Assembly: GCA_030619365.1 (NCBI GenBank)
Contig: JAUXBQ010000005.1
Span: forward strand, 1-23,976
Length of the DNA: 23,976 nt
From: a candidate division FCPU426 bacterium
Lineage (GTDB): Bacteria > Oederibacteriota > JAAXVQ01 > JAUVAV01
Direction of reading: 5' to 3'
A program made the position numbers and the translations under genes. Below are positions 6,934-13,750 of the stretch, in pieces; position 1 is the stretch's first letter; every line of letters starts with the position of its first letter. The notes under the pieces are model-generated. The model saw nothing but the letters and a program-made list of their open reading frames with translations, ran no database searches and was not told where the DNA came from.

Positions 6934-7937
6934 GAAAAATATTCCGACTGCCTTTGGTGGTAAAACGCCACGGTTTCTTGAATACCGTCCTGCAAAGAAA
7001 CCCGCGGCTCCCAATTCAATAGCCGGCGGGCCTTGTCAATGGTCACCACGTAGTTCCCAATCTCAATAGCCTGCCGTTCCTGGTCCCAGTCCAGATGCCT
7101 GACCGGAATAGTCAGCCCCACGGTCTTCCGGATCAGCTCCACCATGTCAATAAAAGGCGTGGCCTGCCCGGAGCCCAGCATGAATATCTCGCCTTCGGCC
7201 GCCGGGGTGATCGCGGCCTGGATAAACGCCAAGACCACGTCGTCGATATAGTTGTAATCCCGCGTTTGGCTCCCGTCGCCGTAGATGGCGATTTCCCGGC
7301 CTTCCAGGGCCAGCCGGATAAACCAGTTTACGATCCCGTAATCGCCGTGCCGCATCTGGCTGCGCGGGCCATAGGTATTGGCAATGCGCAGCGACGTAGC
7401 CCGCAGGCCGTGCAACTGGTGGTACAGCAGGTAGTATTTTTCCGCAGCCAGCTTGTCTATCCCGTTAAAATCTTTGGGCAGCGTGGGATGCTGCTCGTCG
7501 ATCGGGCTGTACACCATGCCGCCAATAACTCCCCGGGTGGCGGCGTAGATCACCCGGGCCTGGGGCGCGCGTTGCCGGATGCCCTCCAGAACCGTCAGGG
7601 CCCCGCGGCAGTTGATGTCCGCATCCAGCAGGGGATCGCGCACAGAGAGCGTGTGCGACACCTGGGACGCGCAGTCAAAAATAAAATCAACGCCCTGCAT
7701 GGCCGCGGCTACGGCCCGGGCGTCACGAATATCGCCAATGATGACTTCGGGCGCCGGATCAATCCCCTTCAGATTGGCGTCGTTCCAGCCATACGGATCC
7801 AGCCGCGCGTCCAGAATGCGCACGCGGGCTCCCAAGGTGGCGCACTGCTGAGCCAGACTGGAGCCGATGAAGCCGAGGCCTCCGGTAATCAGCACCCGCT
7901 TGCCCTGAAATGCGGGCCGGGCCAGTTCAGTATTCAT
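6930..7937 (-). CDS. NAD-dependent epimerase/dehydratase-family SDR with Asn in the catalytic Tyr position
   Basis: This 335-residue extended SDR has the NAD-binding TGGLGFIG motif (18-25), a DIRD segment (69-72), NTYGPRSQ and GDGSQTRDYNYIDDVV, all typical of nucleotide-sugar epimerases and dehydratases. In place of the catalytic YxxxK it has FNGIDKLAAE, so Asn158 stands where Tyr is expected while Lys162 is kept. The usual S-S-x-x-V-Y-G strand is AATRGVIGG. I recall a subfamily of polysaccharide-locus SDRs with an NGIxK motif, which would make this a family trait and not a mutation. The position right after rfbG suggests a CDP-sugar substrate, but the reaction is unknown. The ATG at 7937 is chosen over an in-frame ATG at 7979 because AGGAGG sits four bases upstream and homology begins there. 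The stop lies inside a repeat. Confidence 0.75.
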   Translation of the reverse strand: MNTELARPAFQGKRVLITGGLGFIGSSLAQQCATLGARVRILDARLDPYGWNDANLKGIDPAPEVIIGDIRDARAVAAAMQGVDFIFDCASQVSHTLSVRDPLLDADINCRGALTVLEGIRQRAPQARVIYAATRGVIGGMVYSPIDEQHPTLPKDFNGIDKLAAEKYYLLYHQLHGLRATSLRIANTYGPRSQMRHGDYGIVNWFIRLALEGREIAIYGDGSQTRDYNYIDDVVLAFIQAAITPAAEGEIFMLGSGQATPFIDMVELIRKTVGLTIPVRHLDWDQERQAIEIGNYVVTIDKARRLLNWEPRVSLQDGIQETVAFYHQRQSEYFS

Positions 7938-7971
7938 GTTCCTCCTGGAGTGGTTTACTCCGGCCGGGCGC

Positions 7972-8949
7972 TCAGGCACCGGTGAGATGCTGTTGGTACC
8001 ACGCGACGGTTTCTTCGAGCGCGCTGTCCAAGGTGTACTCCGGCTGCCACTTCAACACTTGGCGGGCCCGGCTGGCGTCGAGGTATTGATCCTGGATCTC
8101 GCCTTGCCAGGTTTTTTGCACGTCCGGCTGGAGCGAGGCTTTTTTCATGATTTTTAGAACCCGTTCCGTAATCTGCAGGGGGGTCAGGGGATCATTGGTG
8201 CCGAAATTAAATGCCTGTCCCTTCACCTCCGGGCGTTCCAGGTTTTCCGCCAGCAAGAGATAGGCCCGGGCCGCGTCCTTGGCATAGAAATAGTCCCGTT
8301 TGGGCGTGCCGTCGCTTCGGATCACGGGCGCCTGATTCTGGAGCGCTGAGCGGATGGTGCCCGGAATCAGGCGGTTGAAATTCAGGTCCCCGCCGCCAAA
8401 GAGGTTGCCGCAGCGTGCGATCGCAATAGGCAGGTCGTAGGTACGGGCGTAGGCTTGCGCGATGAGATCCGCGCAGCTTTTAGACACATCGTAGGGATGC
8501 CGTCCCAGCAGGGGCACGTCCTCGGTGTACGGCAGGTTGGGCTGATCGCCGTAAGCCTTGTCCGAGGAGGCGACCACGACACCTTTCACCAGCGGAGACA
8601 CGCGCGCAGCCTCTAAAAGCGACCAGGTGCCCTTGATATTGGATTCAAAGGTGGATAAAGGGGAACGGTTGGCCGTGCCTACGATGGTCTGGGCGCCGAG
8701 ATGGAACACCAGTTCCACCTCATATTCATTCAAGGCCCGCTCGAGCAGCACGTAGTCTTCCAGCGCGCCCCGGACCTGGTCAACCTTCTGATCCAATCCC
8801 GCCAGGTGAAAGCGCGAACGCGGCACCGTATCCCGCACCAGGGCCACCACCCCGGCCTGTCGTTCCACCAGGGCCTCGGTCAGCCAGGCGCCCAGGAGCC
8901 CCGTGGCCCCGGTCACTAACACCCGCCTTCCCTTCCAAAAATCCTTCAC
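7972..8949 (-). CDS. rfbG: CDP-glucose 4,6-dehydratase-like SDR
   Basis: This 325-residue extended SDR would convert CDP-glucose to CDP-4-keto-6-deoxyglucose, the substrate of RfbH. It has the Rossmann motif TGATGLLG (13-20), the dehydratase-type SSDKAYGD segment (128-135), Tyr153-x3-Lys157 in PYDVSKSCAD, and RCGNLFGGGDLNFNRLIPGTIRS, a signature I associate with CDP-glucose 4,6-dehydratases. It is shorter than enteric RfbG (about 355) and lacks the extended C-terminal tail. It lies directly after the cytidylyltransferase gene, which strongly supports the nucleotide assignment. The start is GTG with AAGGTGG four bases upstream. The 179-base leader between it and rfbF is occupied by a composite palindromic repeat, so its translation is not coupled to rfbF. 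Confidence 0.8.
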   Translation of the reverse strand: MKDFWKGRRVLVTGATGLLGAWLTEALVERQAGVVALVRDTVPRSRFHLAGLDQKVDQVRGALEDYVLLERALNEYEVELVFHLGAQTIVGTANRSPLSTFESNIKGTWSLLEAARVSPLVKGVVVASSDKAYGDQPNLPYTEDVPLLGRHPYDVSKSCADLIAQAYARTYDLPIAIARCGNLFGGGDLNFNRLIPGTIRSALQNQAPVIRSDGTPKRDYFYAKDAARAYLLLAENLERPEVKGQAFNFGTNDPLTPLQITERVLKIMKKASLQPDVQKTWQGEIQDQYLDASRARQVLKWQPEYTLDSALEETVAWYQQHLTGA

Positions 8950-8984
8950 GTTTCCACCTTCTTTCCAAGAAAAAACTTAAAATG

Positions 8985-9119
8985 GCCACAGCTGCACACA
9001 ATATTAAATCGTCATTCCGGCGAAAGCCGGAATCCAGGACGCACTGGACCCCGGCTAAATACATGCCGGGGTGACGAGTGGTTATATATCAATCGTATGC
9101 ATCCTTGTGCATCTGTGGC
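8985..9119. repeat. Composite palindromic element with 14-bp terminal inverted repeats and three internal hairpins
   Basis: The ends GCCACAGCTGCACA (8985-8998) and TGTGCATCTGTGGC (9106-9119) are inverted repeats matching at 13 of 14 positions. Inside, 9010-9076 folds as a closed unit. CGTCA pairs with TGACG at its ends, ATTCCGGC pairs with GCCGGAAT around GAAA (9014-9033), TCCAG pairs with CTGGA (9033-9048), and CCCCGGC pairs with GCCGGGG (9049-9071). The inner part resembles the common dispersed 'GTCATTCCGGCGAAAGCCGGAAT' type of repeat. It fills most of the rfbF-rfbG gap and has no coding potential. No clear target-site duplication is seen. Confidence 0.8.
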
Positions 9120-9128
9120 TAATTCTCT

Positions 9129-9908
9129 TTACCAAGTTTTCCAAGGGTGATCGCCCTGGTCCCACATGGCGTTCAGGCGTTCGACGTCCTTGAAGGTGTC
9201 CATGCAGGCCCAGAAATTCTCGTGGCGATATAGGGCCACCTGACCGTCCGCGGCCAGGCGACGGAGCGGCTCTTCCTCCAAAACCGCGTCCTCGTCCAGG
9301 TAATCGAAGATCCGGTGGTCAAAAACGAAAAACCCGCCATTGACCATGCCTTCCAGGCGGGGTTTTTCCTTGAACGACTTGACCAGGCCGCCTTCGGATT
9401 CGATCACCCCAAACGCCGAGGAAGGATGCACACCTGTCAGGGTCGCGATTTTTTTATGCTGCCGGTGGAAAGCCACCAATTTCCCAAGATCCACGTTGGA
9501 GATCCCGTCCCCGTAAGTGGCGAGAAAAAGATCGCCCTCCAGGTATTTCTGCGCCCGCTTGACCCGGCCGCCGGTCATGGTCTTAAGGCCGGTGTCCGCG
9601 AAAATGATGGACCAGTCTTCCAGGTCATGCGCGCAGCTTACCACCCGCTCTTCCCGGGAACGCAAGTTCAGGGTGAAGTCATTGCTCATCCATTCGAAAT
9701 TAAGAAAATACTCCTTGATCATGGCGCCCTTGTAGCCCAGGGCCAGCACGAACTCCCGGAAACCAGCCTGGGAGTAGTGCTTCATGATGTGCCACAAAAT
9801 GGGCATGCCCCCGATTTCCACCAACGGCTTGGGTTTGTACTCCGTCTCTTCCCGCAGGCGTGTACCCGTGCCGCCACACAAAATCAAGACTTTCAGGTTG
9901 TCAGGCAT
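9129..9908 (-). CDS. rfbF: Glucose-1-phosphate cytidylyltransferase
   Basis: This 259-residue nucleotidyltransferase makes CDP-glucose from CTP and glucose 1-phosphate, the first step to CDP-3,6-dideoxyhexoses. The CGGTGTRLREET loop (11-22), Lys25 and Lys27 in EYKPKPLVEIG, LALGYKG (55-61), and YGDGISNVD (132-140) with metal-binding Asp134 match RfbF closely. Its length equals the enteric enzyme (about 257). LNFEWMSNDFTL (69-80) is the typical RfbF loop not found in glucose-1-phosphate thymidylyltransferases. The frame is open into fcl, but the ATG at 9908 is preferred because homology starts there and GGGGGAG precedes it. It overlaps the fcl stop by eight bases, so the two are probably coupled. 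rfbG follows after a repeat element. Confidence 0.93.
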   Translation of the reverse strand: MPDNLKVLILCGGTGTRLREETEYKPKPLVEIGGMPILWHIMKHYSQAGFREFVLALGYKGAMIKEYFLNFEWMSNDFTLNLRSREERVVSCAHDLEDWSIIFADTGLKTMTGGRVKRAQKYLEGDLFLATYGDGISNVDLGKLVAFHRQHKKIATLTGVHPSSAFGVIESEGGLVKSFKEKPRLEGMVNGGFFVFDHRIFDYLDEDAVLEEEPLRRLAADGQVALYRHENFWACMDTFKDVERLNAMWDQGDHPWKTW

Positions 9909-10878
9909 GGCTCTCCCCCGCTTTGTGATGGGACTTAAGGACTGGCCGGTTGGCCAGGTACCAGTGAATGGTTTCCCTAAGGCCTGATTCAAAGTCCTGC
10001 TCGGCCTGGAAGCCGAAATATTCATATGCCCGCTGCGTGTTCAAACAGCGCCGGGGTTGTCCGTTGGGCTGGGAGGTGTCCCAGGTGATTTTTCCCTGGA
10101 AACCGGTCAGGCGGGCGATCAACTCCACCAGGTCCTTGATGGAAATTTCCATGCCCGACCCCAGGTTGACCGGTTCCGGGCCGTCGTATTTCTGGCTGGC
10201 CAGGACAATCCCCCGGGCCGCGTCCTGCACATAGAGAAACTCCCGCGTGGCCGAGCCGTCTCCCCAGACCGTGATCTCCGGCGCGCCCTGGTCCTTGGCC
10301 TCCAAACATTTTTTAATCAGAGCGGGAATGACGTGGGAGGATTGAGGATTAAAATTGTCACGCGGGCCATAGAGATTCACCGGCAGGAGATAGATAGCGT
10401 TGAAATCGTATTGCTGCCGGTAGGCCTGCGCCTGGACCAGAAGCATTTTTTTGGCCAGACCGTAAGGCGCGTTGGTCTCCTCCGGATAGCCGTTCCAGAG
10501 GTCCTGCTCCGAGAAGGGAACCGGGGTGAATTTCGGGTAAGCGCAGATGGTGCCCAGGGCCACGAACTTTTCCACCCCGCTGAGGCGCGCCTGCTCCATA
10601 AGCTGCACGCCCATGATCAGGTTCTGATAAAAAAACGACCCGGGATTTTCCCGGTTGGCGCCGATGCCCCCGACCACAGCTGCCAGGTGAATGATGACCT
10701 GGGGCTTGACCTCGAGGTAAAGGCGCTTGATTTCATTCTCCACCGTAAGATCGCATTCCTCGAGGGAGGGGGCGGCCACCTGTTGGTAGCCGCCGTCCTC
10801 CAGGGCTTTCAGCAAATGGCTGCCGAGGAAACCATGTCCACCGGTGACCAGTATTCTTTTTCCCTGCTGCCTGTCCAT
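9901..10878 (-). CDS. fcl: GDP-L-fucose synthase
   Basis: This 325-residue SDR is a bifunctional 3,5-epimerase and 4-reductase that turns GDP-4-keto-6-deoxymannose into GDP-L-fucose. It carries VTGGHGFLGSHL (11-22), the family motif GGIGANRENPGSFFYQN (70-86), ALGTICAYPKF with Cys112, Tyr139-x3-Lys143 in APYGLAKK, and LYGPRDNFNPQSSHVIPALI with His180. These residues line up with the catalytic Cys, Tyr, Lys and His of E. coli Fcl (WcaG). The gene follows gmd by 17 bases with AAGGGAG before its ATG, giving the usual gmd-fcl pair. Product use is shared with the Rmd-like enzyme further along, which draws on the same intermediate. The stop overlaps the rfbF start. Confidence 0.95.
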   Translation of the reverse strand: MDRQQGKRILVTGGHGFLGSHLLKALEDGGYQQVAAPSLEECDLTVENEIKRLYLEVKPQVIIHLAAVVGGIGANRENPGSFFYQNLIMGVQLMEQARLSGVEKFVALGTICAYPKFTPVPFSEQDLWNGYPEETNAPYGLAKKMLLVQAQAYRQQYDFNAIYLLPVNLYGPRDNFNPQSSHVIPALIKKCLEAKDQGAPEITVWGDGSATREFLYVQDAARGIVLASQKYDGPEPVNLGSGMEISIKDLVELIARLTGFQGKITWDTSQPNGQPRRCLNTQRAYEYFGFQAEQDFESGLRETIHWYLANRPVLKSHHKAGESHA

Positions 10879-10895
10879 CGTCGCTCCCTTCTTCC

Positions 10896-11903
10896 CTACC
10901 CGCGATACCGGTGCTTCTCCAACTCCACGCGCTCGATATCCGCCTCGACCATCATATGGATCATCTTCTCAAAAGAAACCGCGGGGCGCCAGCCCAGCTC
11001 GCGCCGCGCCCTGGCCGGATCCCCCAGCAAGTGTTCGACCTCTGCCGGCCGGATGAACCGGGGGTCGATCTGCACGTGCTGTTGCCAATCCAGGCCCGCG
11101 TGCTTGAAGGCCACCCGGAGCAGGTCCTTGACCGAGTGGTTGACGCCGGTGGCGATCACATAGTCCATTGGCCGCGATTGCTTCAGCATCAGCCACATGG
11201 CCCGCACGTAATCCCCGGCGAACCCCCAGTCCCGCTTGGCGTCCAGGCTCCCCATCAGCAGCTTCTTCTGCAGCCCCAGTTTGATGCGCGCCACGGCGTC
11301 CGTCACTTTGCGCGTGACGAATTCCTTGCCCCGGCGCGGGGACTCGTGGTTGAAGAGAATGCCGGAAACCGCGAACAAATCATAGCTCTCGCGGTAATTC
11401 ACGGTGATGAAGTGCCCGTAAATCTTGGCCACGCCGTAGGGGCTCCGGGGATAGAACGGGGTTTTCTCGTTTTGCGGCACGGTCTGCACCTTGCCGAACA
11501 TTTCCGAGGAACTGGCCTGGTAGAAGCGGATCGAACGGTCAACCATGCGGAGGCCTTCCAGCATGCGGGTCACGCCCAGGGCCGTGAACTCGCCGGTCAG
11601 AATCGGCTGTTCCCAGGAGGTGGGCACGAAGGACTGGGCCGCCAGATTATAGACTTCCCGCGGCCGGGATTTTTTCAGAGCCGACAAAATGGACATCTGG
11701 TCCAGCAGATCCACTTCGAGCAGCTCCACCTGGTGCTTGATATGCTCGATGCGCTCGAAATTCTCGGTGGAATTGCGGCGGACCGTGCCGAACACCCGGT
11801 AGCCCTGGGCGAGCAGGAAATCCGCCAGATAGCTCCCGTCCTGACCGGTAATGCCCGTGATGAGGGCCACGGGTTTTTTTTTCTTCTGCTTGGCCTTTGC
11901 CAT
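10896..11903 (-). CDS. gmd: GDP-mannose 4,6-dehydratase
   Basis: This 335-residue enzyme makes GDP-4-keto-6-deoxy-D-mannose, the branch point for GDP-fucose and GDP-rhamnose. The NADP-binding LITGITGQDGSYLADFLL (14-31), RRNSTENFERI (42-52), NLAAQSFVPTSWEQP (86-100), SSSEMFG (131-137) with Glu134, and Tyr156-x3-Lys160 in SPYGVAK are diagnostic for Gmd. So is NHESPRRGKEFVTRKV. The frame stays open into rmlB, but the ATG at 11903 is taken because homology begins there and AAGGGAG lies nine bases upstream. It carries a short Lys-rich tail (MAKAKQKKKKP) before the first strand. The two downstream users of its product, fcl and the Rmd-like gene, are in the same operon. Confidence 0.95.
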   Translation of the reverse strand: MAKAKQKKKKPVALITGITGQDGSYLADFLLAQGYRVFGTVRRNSTENFERIEHIKHQVELLEVDLLDQMSILSALKKSRPREVYNLAAQSFVPTSWEQPILTGEFTALGVTRMLEGLRMVDRSIRFYQASSSEMFGKVQTVPQNEKTPFYPRSPYGVAKIYGHFITVNYRESYDLFAVSGILFNHESPRRGKEFVTRKVTDAVARIKLGLQKKLLMGSLDAKRDWGFAGDYVRAMWLMLKQSRPMDYVIATGVNHSVKDLLRVAFKHAGLDWQQHVQIDPRFIRPAEVEHLLGDPARARRELGWRPAVSFEKMIHMMVEADIERVELEKHRYRG

Positions 11904-11941
11904 TAAATTAACTCCCTTCGTCGTCCCCCGGATCGCGCGGA

Positions 11942-12964
11942 TTACTTCCCTTGCTGGCGCCCACGGCCCGCATACTGTTTTTTGTAGTATTTCAAATAGT
12001 CCCCTGATTTCAACGGCCTCCACCACTCGGGATGGTCCTGGTACCACTGCACGGTGGCGCGGAGCCCCCGGACAAACGGCCATTGCGTCCGCCAGCCCAA
12101 GGCTTGCATTTTCCGGGTGTTCAGGGCGTACCGCCGGTCATGCCCCCAGCGGTCCGGCACCTTTTGAATCAAGCGGGCGGGTTTGCCCAGCAGTTTTAAG
12201 ATCGCGAACGTGATCTCCCGGTTGGTGCGGGTGTTCCCCGCGCCCAGGTTGTAAATTTCTCCCACCCGCCCGTGGTCCAGCACGTGATCCACGCCCAGGC
12301 AATTGTCCTCGACATAAATCCAGTCGCGCGTATTCAGTCCGTCGCCGTAGAGCGGCAGGGGTTGGTTTTCGATGGCGTTGGTGACAAAGAGCGGAATGAG
12401 TTTCTCCGGGTACTGCCGCGGCCCGTAATTATTGGAGGAGCGGGTGATGATCACAGGCAGGCCGTAGGTGTGCCAATAGGCCAGCACCTGCAGGTCGCCG
12501 CCGGCCTTGGAAGCGGAATAGGGGCTGGAGGGTTTCAGGGGATCGGTCTCCTTGAATCCGCCCCGCTCGATGGAGCCGTATACTTCGTCGGTGGAAATCT
12601 GTAGAAACCGTTTTACCTTGAACTTGCGCACGGCTTCCAGCAGCGTCTGGGTGCCCAGGACGTCGGTCTTGGCGAATTCCTCCGGCGTCAGGATGGAACG
12701 GTCCACGTGCGTCTCGGCCGCGAAATTAACGATGGCCTCGATGCGGTGGCCGCGCACTATGCGGTCCACCAGCCGGGCGTCGCAAATGTCCCCTTTCACA
12801 AAACGGAAGCGGGGGCTTTTCCGGGCCTCGGCCAGATTGGCGGGATTGCCGGCATAGGTCAGCTTATCCAGTACCACCACCTGGTCGCGCGGATGCCGCC
12901 TGAGCCGCACGTCCACGTAATGCGAGCCGATAAATCCCGCCCCGCCCGTCACCAACACGCGCAT
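11942..12964 (-). CDS. rmlB: dTDP-glucose 4,6-dehydratase
   Basis: This 340-residue SDR converts dTDP-glucose to dTDP-4-keto-6-deoxyglucose. It shows VTGGAGFIGSHYV (5-17), LDKLTYAGNPANL (32-44), the RmlB-specific FAAETHVDRS (81-90), STDEVYGS (124-131) with Thr125-Asp126-Glu127, Tyr149-x3-Lys153 in SPYSASKAGGD, and SNNYGPRQYPEKLIPLF. Length is normal for the family. It follows rmlA by 18 bases, with AGGCAGG upstream of the ATG. The next rhamnose gene, rmlC, is not present in the window, so its product could go to L-rhamnose through a gene elsewhere or to another 6-deoxysugar. Last residues are basic (KKQYAGRGRQQGK). Confidence 0.95.
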   Translation of the reverse strand: MRVLVTGGAGFIGSHYVDVRLRRHPRDQVVVLDKLTYAGNPANLAEARKSPRFRFVKGDICDARLVDRIVRGHRIEAIVNFAAETHVDRSILTPEEFAKTDVLGTQTLLEAVRKFKVKRFLQISTDEVYGSIERGGFKETDPLKPSSPYSASKAGGDLQVLAYWHTYGLPVIITRSSNNYGPRQYPEKLIPLFVTNAIENQPLPLYGDGLNTRDWIYVEDNCLGVDHVLDHGRVGEIYNLGAGNTRTNREITFAILKLLGKPARLIQKVPDRWGHDRRYALNTRKMQALGWRTQWPFVRGLRATVQWYQDHPEWWRPLKSGDYLKYYKKQYAGRGRQQGK

Positions 12965-12982
12965 ACGAATACCTGCCTTTCC

Positions 12983-13726
12983 CTAGCGTCGTTTCTTCCG
13001 CTCTTCGCGGGCCATGAGATTCGCCTCGAACCAGGAATCAATGGATTCACCGGCGTCCGCCCAATGACCCGGGAGAATGCCATAATGCATCCTTTTCTTA
13101 CGAATGTAACTGTTGTTGACATCCGTGATTTCCAACTCACCCCGGCCGGAGGGTTTCAGGGTCTTAATGATGCGAAACACGCTGGCGTCGTACAGGTAAA
13201 TGCCGATCACCGCGTAAGGCGAGGGCGCTTTTTTTGGTTTTTCGATGATCTTCTCGATGGCCGCGCCTTTGAATTTCGGCACGCCGTAGGCCGACAGGTT
13301 GTCCACGGCCTTGAGCAGGATCATGCCGCCCTGCGGGTGCTGGCGGAACTTCTGTACGTACGGCTTCAGCGAGTCGGCGATGACGTTGTCGCCCAGGAAA
13401 ACCAGGACGGGATGCCCCTCGGCGAATTCTTCGGCCAATCCCAAGGCCTGGGCAATGCCACCCTCGCCCTTTTGATAGGTGTACTGCAGGCGGCGTACCC
13501 CGAATTGACGGCCGTCGCCCAGCAGCCGGAGAAATTCGCCCGCGTTGTTGCCTCCGGTCACGAGCATGGTCTCGTCAATCCCGGCTTCCACCATCTTTCG
13601 GATGGGGTGAAAAATCATCGGCTGGTCGTACACGGGCAGCAGGTGTTTGTTGGTAATATCAGTCAGCGGCTTTAATCGGCTTCCCAACCCACCCGCGAGA
13701 ATCACTCCCTTGACGTTCTGCGACAT
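12983..13726 (-). CDS. rmlA: Glucose-1-phosphate thymidylyltransferase, short form
   Basis: This 247-residue nucleotidyltransferase would activate glucose 1-phosphate with dTTP. The LAGGLGSRLKPLTDITNKHLLPV stretch (10-32; G-x-G-x-R-L-x-P-x-T and Lys27) and PMIFHPIRKMVEAGI (36-50) are typical of RmlA. FLGDNV supplies the metal-binding Asp and EKPKKAPSPYAVIGIYLYD the sugar-binding region. It ends about 40 residues earlier than the roughly 290-residue tetrameric RmlA, matching the short form that lacks the C-terminal extension of the allosteric site. The gene follows ugd by 24 bases, has GAGGAGG nine bases before its ATG, and precedes rmlB. The nucleotide preference is inferred from that pairing. 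A UTP-using enzyme feeding ugd is a less likely reading. Confidence 0.85.
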   Translation of the reverse strand: MSQNVKGVILAGGLGSRLKPLTDITNKHLLPVYDQPMIFHPIRKMVEAGIDETMLVTGGNNAGEFLRLLGDGRQFGVRRLQYTYQKGEGGIAQALGLAEEFAEGHPVLVFLGDNVIADSLKPYVQKFRQHPQGGMILLKAVDNLSAYGVPKFKGAAIEKIIEKPKKAPSPYAVIGIYLYDASVFRIIKTLKPSGRGELEITDVNNSYIRKKRMHYGILPGHWADAGESIDSWFEANLMAREERKKRR

Positions 13727-13750
13727 GCGTAGCTTCCTCCTCGGTACCGG

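Noticed and set aside
6930..7937. CDP-tyvelose 2-epimerase (RfbE)
   Set aside because: The conserved tyvelose-epimerase core and the catalytic Tyr are absent, so the name is not supported although the locus would fit.
10057..13675. Long open frames on the plus strand (for example 10057-11163, 10911-11906, 12707-13675)
   Set aside because: They run antisense to fcl, gmd, rmlB and rmlA, which carry full family motifs. Their translations are low-complexity, rich in Gln, His, Gly and Arg, with no domain. High GC at third positions removes stops on the opposite strand.
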